Shown: positions 1 to 5,901 of the stretch, in pieces
Layout of the letters: the number at the start of each line of letters is the position of its first letter
Numbering within the stretch: position 1 is the stretch's first letter
Source: Aquimonas sp002352135
GTDB lineage: Bacteria; Pseudomonadota; Gammaproteobacteria; Xanthomonadales; Xanthomonadaceae
DNA length: 19,493 bases
Direction: 5' to 3'
Assembly: GCA_035440755.1 (NCBI GenBank)
Contig: DAORND010000056.1
Location: 1 to 19,493 of the forward strand
Notes under the pieces: model-generated
What the model saw: only the letters and a program-made list of their open reading frames with translations
Told to the model about the DNA's origin: nothing
The model's database searches: none
Program-made: the position numbers and the translations under genes

Positions 1-92
1 TTGGCGGCGGCAACCAGGAGGATCGTCACGACCACCAGAAACGCGATGATCATCGAGAAACGCTTGAGAAACACCGAATCGTGTGTGCTCAC
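1..92 (-). CDS. Membrane-anchored cytochrome c-like protein, N-terminus only
   Basis: Read on the minus strand from a GTG at 92-90, this gives 30 residues before the window edge. A polar start, MSTHDSVFLKRFS, leads into one hydrophobic helix, MIIAFLVVVTILLVAAA. A good ribosome binding site (AGGTGG) lies about 8 bases upstream. A short polar head with aromatic and basic residues followed by a single helix matches the N-terminal anchor of membrane-bound cytochrome c5-type proteins of gammaproteobacteria. The haem motif CxxCH would lie beyond the window and cannot be seen, so the family call is inference. Any other single-pass inner-membrane protein is possible. A -10 box TATACT at 169-174 could serve it. 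Confidence 0.45.
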   Translation of the reverse strand, partial: MSTHDSVFLKRFSMIIAFLVVVTILLVAAA

Positions 93-168
93 GGAAACCA
101 CCTGCAAAGTCGGAAGAAAGGAACGCCGCGCCTGCTGACCCACAGCGGCGGCGCGAGGACTGCGGCGC

Positions 169-198
169 AGTATAGCGATCCGCCCGGACGCCGCAAAA
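169..198 (-). promoter_or_regulatory. Candidate sigma-70 promoter for the minus-strand gene at 1-92
   Basis: On the minus strand a TATACT box (169-174, five of six to consensus) is preceded by T-rich TTTTGC/TTTGCG about 17-18 bases upstream (192-198). It points towards the gene starting at 92, leaving a leader of roughly 70 bases. The -35 match is poor. The rest of the 93-436 spacer shows no gene with a ribosome binding site. Confidence 0.35.
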
Positions 199-436
199 CG
201 GCAGGCCGGATGCCGCGACGTCAGAGCCGTCGTCAAGCCGACCACGGATTCCTGGCGTCTTTGGCAACTTGACCATTCCACGGCAGCGGCGAAGCCTGCC
301 TGGCGTGCCCGGCATTGCCTTCGCCGTGGAACTTCCCGTCGATGTGGGAGTCGTCCTCTTGCGCGATCAACCGGATCTCGCCCTTGCACTCACCAAGCGG
401 GTGGGTCTGCAGGGACCTCGCCGCAAGGAGCCACCC

Positions 437-886
437 ATGCCGTCACCCAAGCACATCAGCCTGCTGCTGATCGCGTCTCTCGCACTACTCGCATTGCTCA
501 ACCACGCGCGCGCCGCACAGGATCCCGTGGTCCCGGCCACGGAGGCCCCGGCCGCACTCAACGACGTGCCCGACGAGGCACGCATCGCCGACGACTTGAC
601 GGCCCACTCGCAAATTGCCAGCCTGTCAGCGGTGGCGAGCAGGCCAAGCGCTGAACTTCTGGCCGATCACACCAGCATCCGCAGCTCGGTCCGCAAAGGC
701 GAGGTGCTCGAGTTCCGCGTGACCTCGCTGTACCACGCCGCTACGCAGGGACAACCGCTGCGCGAAGTGGACTCGATGGTCAGCTATCGGATGAACGGTG
801 AACGCTGGAGCCTGCAAGACGTCAAAGTCACGGACACTCGCGAAACCCAGCCCGCCGACACCGACCGCGACACCGAATCCTGCTGA
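437..886 (+). CDS. Small secreted protein of unknown function
   Basis: 149 residues from the ATG at 437, chosen because AAGGAG (425-430) sits 6 bases upstream; an in-frame ATG at 269 has no such support. Residues 1-25 form a clear signal peptide: a short basic start, a leucine/alanine-rich core and an ARA-A cleavage site. The mature protein is acidic and polar, with an R-x-G-E-V-L-E-F-R-V stretch followed by a predicted beta-rich segment (MVSYRMNGERWSLQDVKV). I recognise no family. The reading frame ends in a low-complexity Thr/Asp tail, while the next frame over this same stretch and beyond (to 1076) is strikingly proline-rich. The true C-terminus may therefore lie in that frame after a frameshift; see findings. 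Neighbours give no functional hint. Confidence 0.6.
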   Translation: MPSPKHISLLLIASLALLALLNHARAAQDPVVPATEAPAALNDVPDEARIADDLTAHSQIASLSAVASRPSAELLADHTSIRSSVRKGEVLEFRVTSLYHAATQGQPLREVDSMVSYRMNGERWSLQDVKVTDTRETQPADTDRDTESC

Positions 887-1166
887 GTCACCGTCGCCCG
901 CTCCACCACCGGCAGTAGGACCGCAGTCGTCCGGCATCAAGCGGGGCGACTGCGCGCTGTCGCGAGGTTCGCAAGGCAGCGCAGACAGCGGCCCAATGCG
1001 GCATTGCTGGGTCAACGTGGCGCGCATCGCCTGCTCGCTAGCCCGAGGTCAATCGACCGACGAAAGTCCTTGGTGAGATGACCCCGAGGTCCACGCCAAG
1101 CACGTTGACGAGGATCGGTCACAGCAACGCTGCATTCCAGAGGACCGCTGCTGAAGGCGGGTAGAC

Positions 1167-1182
1167 GTAGGGACGCCCCTAC
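1167..1182. repeat. Short inverted repeat before the toxin-antitoxin operon
   Basis: GTAGGG and CCCTAC face each other around a 4-base loop. There is no T-run after it, so a terminator is doubtful; it could be an operator element. The rest of 887-1220 holds no recognisable gene other than the possible proline-rich extension to 1076. Confidence 0.3.
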
Positions 1183-1219
1183 TTGCCATTGGCGAGGGCG
1201 GGCGGTCCCCGAGTTGCCG

Positions 1220-1250
1220 TTGTTAGATTCGTTTATTTCGTTTATTTCGA
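1220..1250 (+). promoter_or_regulatory. AT-rich promoter/operator with tandem 9-bp repeats upstream of the TA operon
   Basis: An AT-rich island in GC-rich surroundings contains two perfect tandem copies of TCGTTTATT (1229-1237 and 1238-1246). TTGTTA at 1220-1225 could be a -35 box, with a weak -10 (TTATTT or TATTTC) inside the second repeat. VapB-type antitoxins usually bind repeats in their own promoter, so these repeats are a plausible autoregulatory operator. That role is inferred. Confidence 0.4.
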
Positions 1251-1295
1251 TTGCGTGCTAGGCTCGCCTTCCCTCTCTCCGCAGCGGCAAGGCCC

Positions 1296-1754
1296 ATGAA
1301 CGCCGTACTCGCCACGTCACTTTCCTCCCAGCTGCCCACCGAGCAGGAAGCCCGCATTGCTGGTGAGAGCAGCCGTCTTCTGGCGGCCTGCATCGGTCAG
1401 GGCGCGGCCGCGCGGCTGCGGGTGATCGATGGTGACCAGGAGATCGAGGTACCCGTGTCAGCGCTGCGGATGCTGGTCGACATCCTGGCGCAGATGGCCC
1501 GCGGCAATGCGGTAAGCATTGTGCCCATCCACGCCGAGCTGACCACCCAGGAGGCGGCCGACTTCCTTAACGTCTCGCGCCCATTTCTGGTCGCGCTGTT
1601 GGAGGCGGGTGAGCTGCCGTTCCGCAAGGTCGGCACGCATCGCCGCGTGATGTTCAAGGATCTGATGGAGTACCGCGCCCGATCACAGGTCGACCGCAAG
1701 GCCGCGCTTGATGAGCTGGCTCGCGACGCACAAGAGCTCGGCATGGGCTACTGA
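1296..1754 (+). CDS. Excisionase-type (MerR-like HTH) antitoxin, VapB50-like
   Basis: 152 residues. The C-terminal half (about 82-130) is a helix-turn-helix of the excisionase/HTH_17 class: TTQEAADFLNVSRPFLVALL, then LPFRKVGTHRRVMFKDLMEYR, the usual DNA-recognition helix and wing. The N-terminal half has no family I can name. The gene stops 2 bases before a PIN-domain gene. An excisionase-like protein paired with a PIN ribonuclease is the arrangement of Mycobacterium VapBC50, so I read it as the antitoxin that neutralises the PIN protein and represses the operon. The ATG at 1296 is preferred over an in-frame TTG at 1251 because 1251 falls in the promoter region; the ribosome binding site is weak in both cases. 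Confidence 0.72.
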   Translation: MNAVLATSLSSQLPTEQEARIAGESSRLLAACIGQGAAARLRVIDGDQEIEVPVSALRMLVDILAQMARGNAVSIVPIHAELTTQEAADFLNVSRPFLVALLEAGELPFRKVGTHRRVMFKDLMEYRARSQVDRKAALDELARDAQELGMGY

Positions 1755-1756
1755 GC

Positions 1757-2326
1757 GTGGCGAATTTTGTCGCCCTGTTCGACGCCTGCGTTCTCTATCC
1801 CGCGCAATTGCGCGACCTTCTGCTGCGCGTTGCGCTCTCCGATGCGTTCAAGGCACGCTGGACGGATCGGATTCACGACGAGTGGATCGGCAGCCTCTTG
1901 CGCGATAGGCCGGACATCACGGCAGCACGGCTCAGCAATACCCGCGAGCTGATGAATCGCGCAGTGCCGGACTGCCTTGTCACCGAGTACGAGCCCTTCA
2001 TCGAGCAACTGACGCTGCCTGACCCGGAAGATCGCCATGTGCTGGCTGCGGCCATCCGCTGTCAGGCGGGCGTCATTGTCACTTTGAACGTGCGCGACTT
2101 CCCCGACGAGGTGGCGGCGCGTTACGGGATCTCGGTGCAGCATCCAGACGAGTTCCTGGCTCATCTGTTCGATCTGAAACCCGCGGTCGTGTGCACTGCG
2201 GTGCGGGGGATGCGCGCTGCGCTGACGAATCCACCAAAAACCGCTCGCGAGCTGCTCGACGATCTGCTCAAGGCTGGATTGCCGGAAACGGTAAGCCTGC
2301 TGGAGGCCATGGAGAACCTGTTGTGA
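1757..2326 (+). CDS. PIN-domain ribonuclease toxin, VapC50-like
   Basis: 189 residues from a GTG, 2 bases after the antitoxin stop, so translation is probably coupled. The PIN fold is visible: FDACVLYP at the start (Asp9), HDEW (Glu42), LPDPEDRHVLAAAI (Asp92) and TLNVRDFP (Asp114) supply the acidic residues that bind metal in this nuclease family. After the PIN domain (about 1-135) comes a C-terminal helical extension of about 50 residues, also seen in VapC50-like toxins. Proteins of this type cleave RNA, often tRNA, when freed from the antitoxin; the target here is unknown. All catalytic residues are present, so it should be active. Confidence 0.78.
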   Translation: MANFVALFDACVLYPAQLRDLLLRVALSDAFKARWTDRIHDEWIGSLLRDRPDITAARLSNTRELMNRAVPDCLVTEYEPFIEQLTLPDPEDRHVLAAAIRCQAGVIVTLNVRDFPDEVAARYGISVQHPDEFLAHLFDLKPAVVCTAVRGMRAALTNPPKTARELLDDLLKAGLPETVSLLEAMENLL

Positions 2327-2398
2327 GTGAAGCCTCGACGAGGGGTTCTCCCCGGAACCACGTTCGTCCGAATCACTTCACTGCTTTCGGAAACGTGT

Positions 2399-2411
2399 GT
2401 CGATTTTCGAC
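2399..2411. repeat. 13-bp inverted repeat upstream of the nuclease-helicase gene
   Basis: GTCGA-TTT-TCGAC, a perfect 5-bp palindrome around three bases, lies in the 161-bp spacer between the toxin gene and the gene starting at 2488. It is a possible regulator binding site. Short palindromes arise by chance, so confidence is low. Confidence 0.25.
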
Positions 2412-2487
2412 CGATCTAAGAGCAGCATCGTCGGTTTGTGAGTCGTGGTGCTGACGATCTATCCTGGTGCCCGAGTAGGGAGGCGCC

Positions 2488-4506
2488 ATGGAATCCTTGG
2501 ATGGTTTGTCGGGCAGCTATCGCCGTTACGGCTACGGGCAGACCTTTGCGCGATTTCTATCGGCGGACCTCGAATTAGTCGTCGGTGAGCTATCTCGCCA
2601 CTCCACGTTCAGCATTGACCGAATGCAAGTTGATGCTTGGGTGGGGAGTATCAGATACCTCAGCGAAGCCCTCGTAGCATGGTCTGCTGAAGGACATCTC
2701 TACCTCGAGTTTGATGTGCCGCGGCTTGGCCGTCGTATCGATGCAGTTCTGGTCCTTCGCCACGTGGTGTTCGTCATCGAGTTCAAAGTCGGCTCCAAGG
2801 CTTTTCTCGCGACCGACATCGATCAAGTCGTCGACTATGCCCTCGACCTAAAGCACTTCCACGAGACCAGTCACGATGTACCGGTGGTGCCGATCCTCGT
2901 GGCCACTGAGGCGCGTGCTATCACCGTTCAGGCGGCTATGGACAATGCGGTGCCAAATCTGTTTCTGCCGATGCGCTGCACGCCCGAGACCTTGGGGCAG
3001 GGTATCGCTCTAGCGCTGGAACTGGCCGAAGGGCCGGCCATCGATTCCGAGGCGTGGGTGCGCGGCCGCTACAAGCCCACGCCCACCATCGTTGAGGCGG
3101 CGATGGCGCTTTATGCCCGGCACGACGTGGCCGACATTTCGCGCAGTGATGCGGCCAATCTCAGCCAGACCTCGGGGTTTATCAACCAAGTCATCACGCA
3201 GGCCCGCGAGAAGGGTCGCAAAGCGATTTGCTTTGTCACCGGTGTGCCTGGGGCAGGCAAGACGCTTGTGGGCCTCGACGTTGCCACGCAGAGCACCAAT
3301 GCCGAGGCCGAACTCCATGCCGTCTACCTCTCAGGCAACGGGCCCTTGGTGCAGGTGCTGCAGGAGGCGTTAGCGCGCGACCGCGTGCGTCGCGAGAAAG
3401 AGCAGGGCCGCAAGCTGGGGGTCGGTGAGGCGCGTCGGCAGGTGAAGAGCTTCGTCCAGAGCGTCCATCACTTCCGCGACGCCGGATTAGCTGACCCCAC
3501 GCCACCCATCGACCACGTTGCCATCTTCGATGAGGCCCAGCGCGCGTGGAACCGCGAGCAGACTGCAAAGTTCATGCGGAGCAAGCGCGGGCAGGCGGGC
3601 TTCGACCTCTCTGAGCCGGAGTTCCTGATTTCCTGCCTCGACCGCCACCCCAGCTGGGCGGTGGTGGTGTGCTTGGTCGGCAACGGTCAGGAGATCAACA
3701 CCGGCGAGGCTGGCATTGCCGAGTGGTTGGGCTCGGTCGAGCGTCGCTTCCCCGAGTGGGAGGTGTATGTCTCGCCGGAGCTGGGGCAGGGCGACGTCAC
3801 CGTGGCCGCGCTCAAGGCGCAGGTGCAGGCTCGCAAGAAGCTACACGAAGCGCCGTCACTGCATTTGGCCACCTCCGTGCGCTCGTTCCGATCAGAGCGC
3901 TACTCCGAGTTCGTGAACCGCCTGCTCGACCTCGACGTAGACGGCGCTAAGGCCCTGCTGCCCGAGGCCACGGCCCGTTTCCCGCTGCGCGTCACCCGCG
4001 ACCTCGCGGCGGCCAAGGCGTGGCTGCGCGCGCGGGCGCGCGGCAGCGAGCGCTACGGCATCGTGGTGTCGTCCGAGGCGCAGCGGCTGCGCCCGCACGC
4101 CATCGACGTGCGCGTGAAGGTCGACCCGGTGCACTGGTTCTTGGCCGGAAAGGAGGACACGCGCTCCTCCTACTACCTCGAAGACGTCGCCACCGAGTTT
4201 CAGGTTCAGGGCTTGGAGCTCGACTGGACCTGCGTGGTGTGGGATGGCGACCTGCGCCACACCGGCAACGCGTGGGCGCACCACAGCTTTATTGGCGACC
4301 GCTGGACCAAAATTAACAAGGATGACCGCCGCGCCTATCTTGTTAACGCCTATCGCGTACTGCTCACCCGCGCCCGGCAGGGCACTGTGATCGTGGTGCC
4401 GCAAGGCTATGAGGCCGATCCCACCCGCGCGCCGGCGTTCTACGATCCGGTCTACGACTACTTGCGGGCAGTGGGCGTGCCCGAGTTATCGATGTCCTCG
4501 AAGTAG
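2488..4506 (+). CDS. Putative nuclease-helicase: PD-(D/E)XK-like N-terminus plus DUF2075 P-loop domain
   Basis: 672 residues; AGGGAGG (2477-2483) lies 4 bases before the ATG. The C-terminal two thirds carry superfamily 1 helicase-like signatures of the DUF2075 (COG3410, schlafen-like helicase) family: Walker A TGVPGAGKT (251-259), Walker B IFDEAQ (346-351), LVGNGQEIN (397-405), TSVRSFRS (462-469), a VATEFQVQGLELDW block (567-580) and AYRVLLTRAR (621-630). The N-terminus has Asp85 (RRID), then VIEFK with Glu98 and Lys100, then QVVDY (113-117), the order of a PD-(D/E)XK nuclease core. This predicts an ATP-driven nucleic-acid enzyme that also cuts. It sits beside a toxin-antitoxin pair but has its own leader. 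DUF2075 proteins occur in restriction and defence islands, so a defence role is reasonable but inferred. Confidence 0.72.
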   Translation: MESLDGLSGSYRRYGYGQTFARFLSADLELVVGELSRHSTFSIDRMQVDAWVGSIRYLSEALVAWSAEGHLYLEFDVPRLGRRIDAVLVLRHVVFVIEFKVGSKAFLATDIDQVVDYALDLKHFHETSHDVPVVPILVATEARAITVQAAMDNAVPNLFLPMRCTPETLGQGIALALELAEGPAIDSEAWVRGRYKPTPTIVEAAMALYARHDVADISRSDAANLSQTSGFINQVITQAREKGRKAICFVTGVPGAGKTLVGLDVATQSTNAEAELHAVYLSGNGPLVQVLQEALARDRVRREKEQGRKLGVGEARRQVKSFVQSVHHFRDAGLADPTPPIDHVAIFDEAQRAWNREQTAKFMRSKRGQAGFDLSEPEFLISCLDRHPSWAVVVCLVGNGQEINTGEAGIAEWLGSVERRFPEWEVYVSPELGQGDVTVAALKAQVQARKKLHEAPSLHLATSVRSFRSERYSEFVNRLLDLDVDGAKALLPEATARFPLRVTRDLAAAKAWLRARARGSERYGIVVSSEAQRLRPHAIDVRVKVDPVHWFLAGKEDTRSSYYLEDVATEFQVQGLELDWTCVVWDGDLRHTGNAWAHHSFIGDRWTKINKDDRRAYLVNAYRVLLTRARQGTVIVVPQGYEADPTRAPAFYDPVYDYLRAVGVPELSMSSK

Positions 4507-5092
4507 AGCCCCAAGCCTCAAGGCTATCCACTTCCACATGCTGTGGCTCGACGATATGTATGCGAAAGCCACCGAGCGAGCGCTGCGCAAGCCGCGCCTG
4601 TACCGCGCCCGTGCACCAGCTCCTCGCGGTTGGCGGGATTAGCTGGCAGGATCGCGCATCGGGGGAGTTGGCGTTTGATGTGCAATGGCTGGCTAGAGGG
4701 CATGGGCGAATCGCTGTTACTGTCCGACAGCGCGGGAACCGGCAATGGAATGGATGTTCACTTTGTCTGAAAGTCGCCTAGCGAGACGGCGGCGTCACCG
4801 CGTTGCGCCGCCAATTGGCAAACATCCACAGTGCTTCAGTCGGCGAACAAACTCCGCTCGGACCACGCTGTTCAACTTCAGAGTCTCGTTGGCCTTGCGG
4901 ACCGAGGCGTCTGTCGTCGCCGGGTCGATTTGGATCTCGTCGCCCTCCAGGGGTGGAGTAGCATTTGCCGGTGCGCATGCTGCCAGGTACGACTGGCAAG
5001 TAGCGCCAAGCCTTGCCGTCATGGGGGTACATGAGCCGGTAGCTTTTCGTTGGACTTAGTAACCCCGAACAAATCAAAGACCTATCGACCCA
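4507..5092. other. 586-bp stretch with no recognisable gene
   Basis: Several short open frames exist on both strands (for example plus 4560-4781, minus 4795-5022), but none has a convincing ribosome binding site or a recognised protein. A 7-bp inverted repeat, GGCGGCG/CGCCGCC, lies at 4788-4794 and 4806-4812. The minus frame at 4795-5022 has fairly normal amino-acid composition and could be a gene remnant. The stretch separates the accessory cassette from housekeeping genes, so it may be a decayed edge of the inserted segment. I found no tRNA, integrase or attachment-site duplication in it. Confidence 0.4.
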
Positions 5093-5857
5093 ATGAAAAT
5101 CGCCTCCTGGAACGTCAACTCGCTCAACGTCCGTCTGCCGCATCTGTCCGCGTGGTTGGAGTCGCGGCGGCCTGATGTCATCGGTCTGCAGGAAACCAAG
5201 TTGGAGGATCACAAGTTTCCCGATGCGGAACTGGCGGCGCTGGGTTATCGCAGCGTGTTTGCCGGGCAGAAGACCTACAACGGGGTGGCGCTGTTGTCGC
5301 GCGAGCCGGCGCAGGCGGTGCAGGTGGGCATTCCGGGCTTTGACGACGATCAGAAGCGTGCCATTGCGGCCAGTTTTGGCGACTTGCGGGTCATCAATCT
5401 GTATGTGGTGAACGGCAAGGCGGTGGGTGACGAGAAGTACGACTACAAACTGCGTTGGTTGCAGGCGGTGCATGAGTGGATCGCGGTCGAGCGCGCGCGC
5501 TATCCGAATCTGATCGTGCTGGGGGATTTCAATATCGCGCCGGATGATCGTGACGTGCATGACCCGCTGGCTTGGAAGGATCAGATTCTCTGCTCGGTGC
5601 CCGAGCGCGCTGCGCTGACTGGCCTGCTGGATCAGGGCCTGCACGACAGCTTCCGGCTGTTCAGCGCGGAGGGCGGTCAGTTCAGTTGGTGGGATTACCG
5701 CCAGGCCGGATTCCGCCGCAATATCGGTCTGCGAATCGATCTGGTCTTGGTGTCCGAGGCGCTCAAGTCGCGTTGTCGTGCGGCGGTCATTGATCGCGAA
5801 CCGCGCACCTGGGAGCGGCCTTCCGACCACGCGCCGGTGTGGGTCGAGCTGGACTGA
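5093..5857 (+). CDS. xthA: Exodeoxyribonuclease III
   Basis: 254 residues, slightly shorter than the E. coli enzyme (268). It degrades duplex DNA 3' to 5' and cuts at abasic sites in base excision repair. The full set of exonuclease III residues is visible: MKIASWNVNSLNVR at the start (Asn7), IGLQETK (Glu34), NLYVVNG (Tyr104), VLGDFNIAP (Asp145 and Asn147), RIDLVLVS (Asp216) and PSDHAPVWVEL (Asp245, His246). The start is fixed because the MKIASWN opening is conserved across the family, although no good ribosome binding site precedes it. The aceE gene follows 44 bases downstream on the same strand and may share its transcript. Confidence 0.95.
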   Translation: MKIASWNVNSLNVRLPHLSAWLESRRPDVIGLQETKLEDHKFPDAELAALGYRSVFAGQKTYNGVALLSREPAQAVQVGIPGFDDDQKRAIAASFGDLRVINLYVVNGKAVGDEKYDYKLRWLQAVHEWIAVERARYPNLIVLGDFNIAPDDRDVHDPLAWKDQILCSVPERAALTGLLDQGLHDSFRLFSAEGGQFSWWDYRQAGFRRNIGLRIDLVLVSEALKSRCRAAVIDREPRTWERPSDHAPVWVELD

Positions 5858-5901
5858 ACGGCTGCACCCTTTCTCCATTAAGCATTCCACGCGGGTTTTG
5901 C

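Noticed and set aside
4788..4812. GGCGGCG/CGCCGCC inverted repeat considered as an integron attC or transposon end
   Set aside because: No attC core sites (GTTRRRY with a matching RYYYAAC), no integrase or transposase nearby and no target-site duplication.
4795..5022. 75-residue minus-strand frame in the geneless stretch
   Set aside because: Composition is fairly normal, but it lacks a ribosome binding site and a recognisable family, so it is not called as a gene; possibly a remnant.
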